From Pterobdella sp. o SKG-2022 (Eukaryota > Annelida > Clitellata > Hirudinida > Piscicolidae): 64,000 bases of DNA. Made by a program: the position numbers and the translations under genes. Of this stretch, positions 40,826-51,700 are shown piece by piece; the first letter of the stretch is position 1, and each line of letters begins with the position of its first letter. The notes beneath the pieces were generated by a model. That model was not told the DNA's origin. It made no database searches and was given only the letters and a program-made list of their open reading frames with translations. The stretch lies in NCBI GenBank assembly GCA_964035795.1, contig OZ038322.1:6500925-6564924 (forward strand), written 5' to 3'.

Positions 40826-42294
40826 AAATACCAGGGAAATAACAAATAATATGTTATAATAATAATTATATTAACACACAATAATAGAAATGAAAATACA
40901 CGAAAACAGTAATAACAATATACAATAATAGGAATATTAATGTCTATTTATATAACATTAATGCAAGAAAATGTGACGCGTACATTATCAATGTTACAGA
41001 TCAACCGTGGTTTGAACAAACTTTCACTAATTTCCCTCATTTTTCGTTATATGATTGTTTGCTCTATTGATTTAAGAACTTTGATTTGTTCTTTCATCAA
41101 TATGGAGTTGGTACTCATTTATCAATAACATTTATAGTTTTTTAAACTTTCAAATATGGTATCACTCTTTTTTTTCTAAATGAAAACTGTATTTTTTTTT
41201 AGCAGAATGAGTGTATTTATGTGACTTTGTTTTTGAGTTTAAAGTGATCCTGGTTAGTTCATTTTTTTGAATTTATAATCTTGTTATGTGTTTTTTTTTA
41301 TTTCTCTTATGAATTTTCGATGAGGATAATTTTTATATATATTTTTTGTTTATTCATGTATTTTATTTATTTATTTATGTATTGCTGTTATTCTATATGT
41401 GTATTTTATATTTTGTTGTATTTTTAACATTTCAACCATTATTTTGTTTTTTTATATTTCCATTTTTAAAAGTTTTTTATTTGTTACATTAAACATTAAA
41501 TTGTGTAAAGTTTTTAAATTCAAAGCACTTAAAAATCTAATTCTAATCTCTTATTCAGCTTTTTTGGTCTTTTTGACCCTATATATAATATCATCAAAAA
41601 CATGATTTACTCTTGAATTATTTATTTTTTTGATAAGTGACGTGTTAGGAGTTCAAAATGGCTGTTTATGGTGTCAAAATGCTCATGTATTCATTCGAGG
41701 TAGTTGGTTTTGGGTCCAATTACTTGAAGGCCCGTCGTGGAGTTCTGAGCCTAATTCAGTTTTTTAACTTTTTTTTATTTTGAGTTTTATATTGTTTTGA
41801 TACTACTTTGAAATAATTTCTTTCTGAATTTACGCATAAAAATGTGATTTTGTTTTAAATAAAGAATATAAAAACTATGTAATAAAAAAAATCAGAAAAC
41901 ATAACTTAACTGAATAATCTTTTTAACATGAGAATGGAAAGTTCAAAATAATCAAAGAAAATAATCATTTTTCATCAATTTGGTAAAAAAAAATTCTTCA
42001 AGGGGTTGTAGTAGTAGGAATTTCTAAAAAAAGTTGAAACTTCAATACATTCTGAAGTAGCATAATTCAGTTCAACCCTTTGGTTCAAACCCACACTCAT
42101 AGCCTAACCCATGAATCCCAACATTCTATAACAATCACAATAACAGTTTAGAATAAAAATTACAGTCACAACATATACCTCATAACATATGGAACACAAC
42201 CAGGTTTCGCAATGGTTTCAAGAGAGCTTTCAGATGGCTGCCTCTGGTGAAGTGGTCGAGTGAAGAAACAAGATGGAGGTTCCAAAGCTATTGA
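35184..42294 (+). CDS. Tachykinin-type neuropeptide GPCR, 5 exons
   Basis: Rhodopsin-family seven-helix receptor at the plasma membrane. Exons: 35184-35614, 36542-36736, 38591-38741, 39923-40107, 42204-42294; phases close to 350 residues. Seen: an N-terminal tail with N-x-S/T sites; helix 1 with GGNLVVIWVV; helix 2 LVNLAVCDI; WPFG and Cys before helix 3; D-R-Y at 143-145; ECL2 RTVCY cysteine; LWFSKPIGE and VKMM before helix 6; CWLP at 274-277; NPIIY at 311-315; and helix 8 KFRNGFKRAFRWLP formed exactly across the last intron (AA|G). The WPFG, SKPIGE and KFRNGFKRAFRW blocks resemble arthropod/mollusc tachykinin receptors; the ligand is inferred. The C-tail is short: the frame ends at TGA 42292, but a splice just before it cannot be excluded. 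Confidence 0.87.
36287..36390. mobile_element. Foldback MITE, family A, degenerate copy
   Basis: A 24-base near-palindrome at 36345-36368 (CTTTATCAAGT / ACTTGATAAAG around TC) matches the core of the family, with weak flanking similarity. It lies in intron 1 of the GPCR gene. Confidence 0.45.
37690..37717. repeat. Short perfect hairpin
   Basis: GGTTGGGTCAA and TTGACCAACC are separated by a few bases, in GPCR intron 2. It would make a stable small stem-loop. No other feature surrounds it. Confidence 0.5.
39059..39228. repeat. 16-bp minisatellite
   Basis: About ten copies of ATGTTATCATATTTAC, with a few early variants carrying A or T at the last position. It lies in GPCR intron 3. Confidence 0.95.
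39559..39826. repeat. 23-bp minisatellite
   Basis: About eleven to twelve nearly identical copies of a 23-base unit containing (CA)n and AAAACATAAC. It ends about 95 bases before GPCR exon 4. The unit length is not a multiple of three, so the long open frames across it are not genes. Confidence 0.95.
40568..40633. repeat. (GAT)n trinucleotide array
   Basis: About 20 GAT units with a few interruptions at the end, in GPCR intron 4. A second, shorter pure array lies at 40794-40826. Reading frames through them encode poly-Asp or poly-His/Ile and are not supported as coding. Confidence 0.9.
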
Positions 42295-42372
42295 AGGTTT
42301 GAACCTATTCTTCACAATGTTAGTGGGTTCTGAAGCTATTGAAGTTGGGATTTATTGTTCACAATGTTAACG
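42278..42372. repeat. Tandem duplication at the GPCR stop codon
   Basis: Two imperfect copies of about 46 bases, each containing AAGCTATTGAAG and then ATT-TTCACAATGTTA. The first copy includes the TGA of the receptor. It probably arose by local duplication of the end of the coding region. Confidence 0.6.
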
Positions 42373-42466
42373 TGTATGATTCAAGTTGCAGCATCTTTGC
42401 GGGTTTTAGATGTTTTTATTTAAGTGAAATTAGGTTTCAAAAGGTTTTTTAATGTACTTTTGAAGA

Positions 42467-42472
42467 AATAAA
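42467..42472 (+). promoter_or_regulatory. Polyadenylation signal AATAAA of the GPCR
   Basis: First AATAAA after the receptor stop codon, about 170 bases downstream. Confidence 0.35.
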
Positions 42473-45400
42473 AGGGGAAAGACTTATGAGCCTGGGCAGT
42501 TAAAAGAGCTTTCATGAGTGGCTTCCGGGTCTTTAATCAAGAAAAATTCTTATTTATTTGAAAAAAATTTGAGGAATTTTCAATTAAAGTGATTAATCCT
42601 AATGTTTTTCTGTGTATCAAACTTAATAAAAAAAAATAATTTTTATTACGTGTTATAAGTTCCGCTAAAGCAATGGAAAATAGTTGAAAAGCGTTTAAGG
42701 TTCAGAATAACTAAAAAATAAAAATAAAAATAAAAAATTTTTGGTTAAAACTAAATTATTCAATTAAAAAATTTTTCTTATTACTTTGCTATAAAGATTC
42801 GTGCCTTCAATTCTAAAACATTTAATGATGACCAACGAGGCTATACATTATTGATACAAATCCATTCCTTTTTGGTTTTTGAAAAATTTATTAAAACTCT
42901 GGCTTGTATTCTAGTTCATTTTGGTTTCGAAAATAGCTTTTTAGATTTGTTTATACAAACAGTATTAATAAGGGTGGAGTACAAACGATGGAGTTATGAG
43001 GGTTTTAAAAATGACCTTTTTACCAATTTATTGCCGCTATAATTAAAAGATGTCTGTCCATTTCATTAAGAAATAATGAGTTATAAGAATAGCTCAAATT
43101 AATATTTCAATATTCCTTTTCTGATCTCTGTGTGTAAGGTTTTTATCTGATGAAGGGCATTTTTTCGTAATAATTTCAGCATAGAACCAGTTTTAGAGAG
43201 AAGGCTTTATTTTAGAACACTTTTTCATAAAATACAATGGGTTTAGATTATATTTAAACTACGCTCACTAAAAGGGAATTGTTTTTCACGTCATTCTAGA
43301 CGCACACATAAAAATCAATGGTGGTTGAACAAGATAAAAAAATCCTTTATTTTCACAAAAACATATCGGACTCGTGCATTCTTCTTCACAACACACCTCC
43401 ATCTTTTTATCCAATGTTTTTTTTCGTTGTTTTCACTGTTTTTTTACCATGTAACCAAACACCACTTGACATTTTCAATTTTTTTAATGAGAGGGGAGGT
43501 TAAAGGTTCATAAAAGCTGATGCTTTAGCGAGAATGATTTATTGTGCATTAATCTCTTGGGACTGAAAATCATCAAAATTTTAAAGTTCTGTTGACCTTT
43601 GCCAAAAGTTGATGAGAGCAAAAATAATTTCCATGAAGTTTTATATCGAAAAGCAATGGATTAAATAAATTAAATTTTTTTAAAGGATTTCCACGAAGAG
43701 CAATGATGGAGTGATGGGGAGAATGCCAGTCAAAAACTTATAATTATTTTTCTATTCTCAGCATATTTCAAAAAAAATATTGGTTCTAGTCTCAATTGTT
43801 CTGTTGCAGAATGTATAAACGCGTTATTGTATTATAAATTTTTAGACCTATCGAACAGGGTTTGAAAAAGTAGATAGCGATGATATACATAGCAAGAAGA
43901 GTGATGAAAACGTTGTATTTGTGTGTGCTGTTGCTTCAAAATCCCTCGATTTACTCACCTTGCTAAACGTTTGTCAGTTTTGTAATCATTAAAAACTACT
44001 CTTGAAAGCATAATTCATTGTGCCATTTATTTTTATGTTTTAAAACAAATTTGTATTGAAAAATGCATAATAACGAAAACGACTTAATCAATGATTTTCG
44101 ATCGGTTGTCAATACAAGCTCTTATCTGTGTAGAAATGAGAAGAGTAAAAGTTTTTAAGGAGTAAAGGTTTTAAACTGCCACTTTCCATCTTAACGTAAA
44201 AACCGTTCAAAAGGCGTGAAGTTTTGATAATAGAACATTATCTCAACATTGGAGTTTGTTTCATGTGTTTCGCAGATGATTTTATGGTTTTAAAGCCTCA
44301 AAACTTCGTCAACCGGTGGTTCCCAATGATATAAGATCACATACAAATAATATCTTTTTTAATTATCCATCGTTTAACATATTTAATCTATTTATAATAA
44401 GTTATGAATACATTTATGAGAATATGTTTTTTAAAATAGTTTTTATGACACTTGAGTTTAAAACCGTTAAAACTTTCATTTAGCCAATTTGTTCTCAACA
44501 TTTACCGGTATGTTACCTGTCGTGGTTCAAAATGACATGTTTGAAATATATTTATTTAAACAAATCATGGGAAGTTTAAGATTGTGTCGTTAAAAAAATA
44601 AAGTTTTATTAATAGAGTAATCAGCTTGATTTATCTCACACCACACCTTCATTTCCCGCTCATTTTTTTTTAATTTTTAGTTTGGTTGTTCATACGTGTC
44701 TTTTAGAAATTTTTGCTACATAAAAAACGTTTTTTTACTGGTGAAAAAATTTCTGGCACAATGGGTGACGTAAACGCGTATTCGAATTTTAGAAAAAAAT
44801 CTTTCAAAATTATTTTTTATATTTGAATGAAGTTTCCAGTTAGTTATGGAAGTTTAAATTTTTGAAGTAGTTTAATAATGGTGACACTAGTTGGAGCAAC
44901 TGCTTTATCCGTATCAGTAAAAGGTTTTGTATTGTAATCATTTTGATATTTGGGTCCTAGGCATGACGTTAAACTCTACCAAACTTAGCGCCTGCAATTT
45001 AAGGCTGCTTTTCTGTTATAAGCTGCATAACAACAGAATCCGGTAGCAGGTATCGACAAACTGATATTTTGATATCGTTGTCATTTGGCTTGGCAGATGA
45101 TATCAAATCCTTTTTATAGCCCGTTTTCCTTTACCAAGGGTTGGGCTTTTTGAAAGTTCTATCTCGAAATCGTTTTAGATCAAAATAAGAATATTCATAT
45201 AATAACTAACTTTACTCATTTACAATATCACATAATTGCATAATAGTTACTTTACAAAATTTAATCTTTTTTTATTGTCTTTTCCTATCTATGTTTAAAA
45301 TTCTTTATAACCACATACCTTCACAATAGTTTACTACTAATGATTTGTGATAAGGTTGTACTTATCGAAAATTTTAGTATATAAATGTATCAAAAATTTC
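42473..45400. other. Gene-free AT-rich region
   Basis: About 2.9 kb in which I recognise no exon or RNA gene. A single arm of foldback family B lies near 45340-45372. Confidence 0.35.
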
Positions 45401-45429
45401 TCATAAAAAATTGAAAATAAAAAGTTATA

Positions 45430-45830
45430 CAAATAATATGAAAAAAAAGATACATAAGATGTCTCTATGGTGGATTGAAGCGCATAATAGAATTGATCTT
45501 TTACACTCACTAAGGTTTGCTTGAGGTGCATAAACACTCACAAAACAAACACAACTGATCCAACCACCATTCGAATGAAAATGATTCTATCTGAGACTCT
45601 AATCACTTCAAACACTTTCTCCCACCACTTCTCAGCCAGTAGAATTCCTACACCACAAGTCCCCTCATCATTCCCACAACCACAACTTATATCGAGAGTC
45701 TCTGCCTGAAATAAGTTTAAGGTTGGTCTTTCAACGAGTCTCTTGTAAGCAACACAGATCGACTCGACATGGTTTCCACCATTTCGGAAGCCTTACCCCT
45801 CATCGAACCAACATTTAAAGATCCGACTCG
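45430..45830 (-). pseudogene. LINE endonuclease (EEP) domain remnant
   Basis: Minus-strand translation with one or two frame changes gives VDLCCLQETR, then GKDSRYK-like sequence, GVGILLAEKWWEKVFEV, VSDRIIFIRMV and SVYAPQANLSE. These are typical blocks of the exonuclease-endonuclease-phosphatase domain of non-LTR retrotransposons, in the right order. Frameshifts (for example near 45710 and 45540) show it is dead. The reverse transcriptase that should follow on the minus strand, at lower coordinates, is absent. Confidence 0.75.
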
Positions 45831-46054
45831 AAAAGGACTTTTATTAACTTTGTGGCAGTTTTTCTTGAAGGATGCCCTTCCCTTCGACCACTCTTTCAGA
45901 TTTGTCTTCTTTTTTCAGGCTGGACCTGCAATTATTTTTGAAACTCTTACTGAAGTTATTGATATTTTTATTTAACCTAATACTATTATATATATATTAC
46001 TCTTAATTTTTAAATAAAAAACTCGGCGTTTCACTTGACGTCAGGGAGGATTAG

Positions 46055-46070
46055 TATTATGGGATAACTT
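46055..46070. repeat. Target-site duplication of the LINE (left)
   Basis: TATTATGGGATAACTT, identical to 46835-46850 on the other side of the LINE insertion. Confidence 0.8.
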
Positions 46071-46834
46071 ACTTACTTAGGCCGACTTTTAAGTCGTGCC
46101 AAAGTGATGAAGCTTCTCCATGATTCCCTGTCCAGCATTGCGTTCTCAATTTCTTTAGTGCTTTCTAGGTCGGTGTCTCTCGCCAGAGTGTCAACATAAT
46201 TTATTGCTTTTCTTCCTCTTTTTGGGTTTCTTGCCAAAGGTTGCCACAGAACAAGTTTCGAGGATATCTCTTCTCGGTGCCAAACACAATGACCGGCAAG
46301 TCTCAGTCTACGCTCTCTAATCTTACAGCTTAATTTTGGCAGATCACCGTAGAGTTCTTCATTTGTCACGTGTTGTTTCCAAGATATGTTTAATGCCATT
46401 CTAAGCATTCTGGCATAAGCTCCATCTAGTGATTTAGTTAAAGCAGAAGTAAGAGTCCACGTTTCAGAGTTATAGAGCAGCACTGACTCGACTGTCACCA
46501 AAAATAATCTGATTTTTATTTCTCTGCTCATTGATGACTTCCAGATTTTTTTGAGTTCGTGACAAGCCATCCATGCCTGCGCCTTCCTAGCTTTCACATC
46601 GTGTTGACAGAATTTCATCCAACCACCTAAGTACTTGAAATTGTCAACTTCTTCGATGAAACCACCACCACTGATAGATTTGATGTCATTGCTACTATTT
46701 TCGTTAAACCTCATCATTTTGGTCTTTTTGGCATTGCAGTATAATCCATTTTTTGCAGCTTCGGATTCAACTCGGTTTAGGAGCTTTTTGGTCTGAGCTA
46801 TTATTCTTTTTTGGTAACTTTTTAACAAAAATTT
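46071..46834 (-). mobile_element. 5'-truncated LINE with intact C-terminal RT ORF and target duplication
   Basis: Minus-strand ORF 46073-46828 (251 codons) carries the end of a non-LTR reverse transcriptase and its tail: NAKKTKMM, VDNFKYLGGWM, a stretch with YNSETWTLTSAL, then RRLRLAGHCVWHREE and ending in a WRSF...LARLK-like close. The element ends (left side) in short AAGT-type repeats on its own strand. Direct repeats of 16 bases, TATTATGGGATAACTT, flank it at 46055-46070 and 46835-46850. There are no internal stops, so the insertion is probably young. It lies upstream, on the same strand, of the older endonuclease remnant and is a separate insertion. Confidence 0.85.
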
Positions 46835-46850
46835 TATTATGGGATAACTT
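46835..46850. repeat. Target-site duplication of the LINE (right)
   Basis: Identical 16-base partner of 46055-46070. Confidence 0.8.
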
Positions 46851-47595
46851 TTACACTAAAAACAATTATAGCTTCTAACGTTTTACGAATTTGAAATTTC
46901 TATTTTAATTATTTTAATTAGATTTTTGAGGTATGTTATATTAGTATTAATTCATATTATGACTAATAAATTGTATTAATTCATTATATATGTCCATATT
47001 TAATTGGTATTCACTTTGACTCAGAGAAGATCCAAATTGTTGAAATTATCCTGTAGATATAGAAATCAACTTGAGTTGTTTTGTAAAGTTTTCGGAGTTG
47101 ATTCAGATTTTTAGATTCTTAAGTTTATCTAGTTTTGAATAAATCAGTTCACCGTATTCTTGAAATAAATAACAACTTGAGTTATTTTCTTAAATTATCC
47201 TTGATTTTAAGTTTTTTAACCTATTATTTATAGAAAATTAATTTTTACTAATTTATTATGGAAATTTTAACGAGAAAATGAGAATGAAACATATAGTAAT
47301 CGTTGTAATAATAATAATAACCAGAAAATTATCCAGGTTATGGAAGGTAAAAACAACAGTAATTCCGGTGCTAATAGATGCTTTAGGAACAATAACAAAT
47401 AAATAAATTATATATCTTAAACTCATTGGCGTTAATATTTCTTTCAAAACGATACGAAAACCAGCATTACTTGGCTTGAGGTTTTATTTTGAGAAAAGTG
47501 CTGAAAAGGAGTCAAGATAATTAGTTTTTGGTAACTTTTAAAAAAAGCTTGGTACTAAATTCATAACCGACTTAGCCGTGAGAAAGCACATAATA
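46851..47595. other. Gene-free sequence between LINE and DNA transposon
   Basis: About 750 bases of AT-rich sequence; I see nothing recognisable in it. Confidence 0.35.
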
Positions 47596-47602
47596 ATAAT
47601 AA

Positions 47603-48343
47603 AGGGTTTTTCGATCACTTTAAATCTTTGAAATCACTTTAAATATTTGCAATCACTTTAAATCTTTTCAATAAGCTATAAAAAAAATTTCAATAAAAAA
47701 ACTCAATAAATATTTTCCAAAATTCAAAAATTTCAAATGAAAAGTTTCTGATGATGATAGACAATAATTTGAAAATCACTCTAGGGCAATTCTATAAAAG
47801 AAATTGGTTCCATGCTGTTAACGCTATTATAAAAAGTTTTTTAAAAACCGGTAAAACTATGAAGGCTCAAATGAGAGGTGACAAAAAATCAGAACTTTTT
47901 TCAGAAGTGAAAGTCATTTCTGCAGCACGTTGATACAGACTGCACAAGAACTTTAAAAGAACTTAAAGAATGGGTTCGAAATGAACATATGATTGAAACT
48001 TCTCTCAGCACAATTGACCGGGCACTTCGAAAATACCACTATACTCTGAACAACTAGACAGTGGTTTTAGAGAAAAAGAATTGTGTGAATTAAAAAAGAA
48101 AAGAGTAAAACATGCTAAAATTTTTGGATCATGAAGAACTAAGGAAAATTTTTTTTATTAGAATTTTTATAAATATTTTTAAAACTTTTTAAATTATTTT
48201 CCGAATTTATTTATTAAAAATATTTTTTTTCAATTTATCGAAAATATTTAAAAAGTGATTGCAAAAGTTTAAAAAGTGATTGCAAAGATTTAAAAAGAGT
48301 TAAAAAGTGATTGCAAAGATTTAAAAAGTGATCGAAAAACCTC
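47603..48343 (+). mobile_element. Truncated Tc1/mariner-like DNA transposon with subrepeated ends
   Basis: Ends AGGGTTTTTCGATCACTTT (left) and the near reverse complement at 48325-48343. Inside each end the motif AATCACTTTAAATCTTTG (or with T-rich variants) is repeated three to four times. Flanks carry ATAATAA on both sides (47596-47602 and 48344-48350), but the local sequence is AAT-rich, so this may be chance. A 60-codon ORF at 47751-47933, followed by stop-broken frames with a helix-turn-helix-like SLSTIDRALRKYHY, resembles the DNA-binding part of Tc1/IS630-type transposases. The catalytic domain is missing. Confidence 0.6.
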
Positions 48344-48395
48344 ATAATAACGATAATAAAAATAATTTTTTTTCTCGCATATGTATTGAAATATA

Positions 48396-48565
48396 GGCCC
48401 CTATAGCTCAATGGTTGAGCATTAGACTAATTATCTAAAGTTACCTGGTTCAATCCCGCGTGGGCCAACAAGTAGCACCTGTTCCACAGTGTGTTTTCAC
48501 TATATTAAATTTGTGGCAAACGCTTTGATCTATAAGCGCTTTATAAATACCGAACTACATTAGAT
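48396..48565 (+). mobile_element. tRNA-derived SINE, copy 3
   Basis: The head has box A TAGCTCAATGGTTGAG and box B TGGTTCAATCC. The body contains GTAGCACCTGTTCCACAGTG, shared with copy 1, and ends in AGCGCTTTATAAATACC. Shared body plus degenerate anticodon arm identify a SINE. Confidence 0.7.
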
Positions 48566-48777
48566 TAAAACATAAATTTGATTTATGTTATTAATTAAAC
48601 GGTTTTACGTATTTTTTAAAGTTTCACTTACAAATGACGCAGTCTTCAAAAGCATCAATAAAGTTGTATACTATAATTCAGTTTACATTGCATTAAAAAT
48701 GATCCAAAATTTTGTATAAAAATAATTTACTACATCTTATATACGTTTCATCTTATTAAAATTATAATTCTCCAAAG

Positions 48778-51700
48778 ATCTGCAAAGTTCAAGTGAGGAG
48801 GTAGCACGAGGAAGCCAGTTTCTGGTTGATTTACTTCTCTATGATATAACAATTTGCCCTGATTTTGTGAAAAATATCAAAAACCAGCAAAAATGCTGGC
48901 TTTTTTATCAGAATGATACAAAACAAACACACGAGAAAACCGTCACGGTAATTATACTTAAATTTTTTTTTTATTTATATAGTGATTTTTTTTAAGAAAA
49001 GTGAATAAGAAAAACAAGTTGTCAAAACCTCACTCAAGAGTTGGCATAAGATCCGCTTCATTGAAATACTTGTTAACTTATCAAAGCAAACTTCTCGTTT
49101 TTGTACGATTATGATCATACCGCGTTTAACACATTACAACTTGGTATGTTGATTTCTATAGAAGTTATGATAAAACTTCTATTTATTTGCTCAAGTATTT
49201 TGATACAAGTTTGAAACAAATTTAAGTACATATGATTATCTTTTGCTTGATGGAACATTTAATACATTAATTTTCCTATAAAAATTTTCACAAGATGAAG
49301 AGCAGAGATTCAAAGCTTGAAGCAATAGATTAAGTTTTGTTTTAACCTTTTCACTTTAATATTCGCTTCTAATTTTCTTGAGTCTCAGAAAAGCCCTCAA
49401 GAAGACGATAAGTCATGAAACAAACCACTGTGGTAGGAATACACCACTGAATGGTGACGAGTTGAAAGACCTTAACGCTAAGATCAACGTTAAAGAACTA
49501 GAGAGTATTTTTCCAGGCTTTCTAAACCACATATAGGTATTCGTTTAAATATTTTCTGGTTAGTTTTAATGAGTTTGTGGTTTAATATTGAAGCGACTGA
49601 TTTTTCGAGATTAATGTAAGCCATACTAGCTTGCTATATATATTAACGTGAAATAGCATTGCAGCATATAGACAGCAATAAAATCATTAAGACTTCAAGC
49701 TATTCTTTTTTAAATCAAAAACTCTTTTTCTACAAATAACTATTAAAAGTTTATACAAGTTCAAAGACATAATTCTCACATATAAGAGTTAAATGACTAA
49801 TAGATAAAATTATATTTTGAATAATAATAACAATAATATTAATAATAATAATAAATAAAATAATCTCAAGATATTTTTTTCAACGGTTCCGTAACCCACA
49901 CGTTGTTATTGACGATGTAAAATCTCGCCCTAGTCATCAAAGCCTGCCCTCCGGAATTTCTAACTTCTCTGCTGCCTCCAAGCAAGCCAACTGTGCTCTT
50001 GGTCTTCCTAGATTTGAAGGTTTCCATTGTTAATTTTGTTGGAGCAGTATTAATATTGATTTTTTTGTGAAATTGTTGAAAATTATTAAGTTTATTCAAG
50101 GTTCAAATTTGAATTTACAACTTTTTTTGTATAATAATAATCAAAGTAACAATAATGAGAAGCATTTTAGTTAATTGAAATTGTTGTATGCGTTTTAACA
50201 CAATATATTATTTTGATAGATTTAAAAAAGAAAACATGGAAAAATGAAATGATGGATGAATTTAAAAAGTTCAAGCAAGTAGATTTAAAGAATATGAAGC
50301 TTGAGGGCTAGTGTTTAAAGTTGTATTTTGTAACTTGTTTGAAATATATTCCATTTATACCAAAAAATATTGTAATATAATATAACTATTACATCAGACC
50401 TTTATATAAATAGCTATAAAAGTAATTTATTGAATTATTTCAAAAATAAAAAAAAACGAAATGGAAATATCATTAGGAAGGAAGTTAATTGTTTTTAAAG
50501 GGGGGTTTATGATGCTGGAGATTTGAAATCAGTCATGAAAAAGGGGGAAATAAATTAACTCTCAACATAAAGGTTGACCTTCGCTTATATGCCTATTTTT
50601 AATTTGACACTAAAAAATTTATTGTAGGAAACATATTCATAAAAGTCAGTATTTGACTTTAAATTGTCATTGCAAATTTCAGACGCTTCAACGTATCTCA
50701 GTTCTGGTCACATTTTTCAGTAAAAAGTTCACAATTTGAATAACTTTAGTCTTGGTATTCATTGGAAGTTAGTTATCGAATCTTGTTATTATTATTTTTT
50801 TTTTCTACATAAAAATAATTCAATTATAAATCAATAATAATATATGCATGTATTCTAATGATATTTCATTCAATAAGCAGGATCCTCAACAAGCAAAATC
50901 TGCAAAGCATGACCAGAAAACAAACTGCTATTATGCTCATCTCTACAACCAGCTCAGTCTTATGTTGGTTGTATAGTGTGGAAATGCACGCTGAAACATC
51001 TTTCGGGCCACAAAAGACTTACTAGGTTCGAGTTGAATGAAAAATGATTTTTACTCACTTTTATTTAGTTGTATACTTAATATTTTCTCAATATCCATTT
51101 TAAAATATATTTTCACACGTCAAAATAAAAAAATCTTTCAAGATAGATTTGTTTTCGAAATAGACTATAATTTTTCTCAAGCTAGACCGTATCGGAAAAC
51201 ATCAGTTATTGTGAAAGCAGTAGGAAGCTTATTGTTCTTATATAGTGTGTTCGAACTAATCACAAAAACATACATTATTTTGTTTATTTTAACTCCATTC
51301 TTCAGATTCTATCGGAGACATCTTTCTACCTAGTGAGGATACGTTTTCATTATTCGATTTCTGTCGTTTCTGTTCATTGAATGATGTTTTTTAGAAAAAT
51401 ACTTGGCAAACCATCTATTTGACCATAAACAATCTGTGATATCGGCAATTTCAATCGAATCGACCAATAAAGGGTTAATTTGCATTGTTTATTTTTCTTT
51501 CATTCCATAATATGAAAAGTTGAAAAATTATTATTAATATTGGAAACGATTACAGATACAGATATCTAAGATGCTCGAAATGATCTTGCCCCACATGCAG
51601 CATCACCACAACATACACTCCACATTAGCCAGTGTATTCCCCTTGCTTGCCAAAGTAACTAACCAATGCCTCTCTACCAAACATTACTCAACAATGGTAT

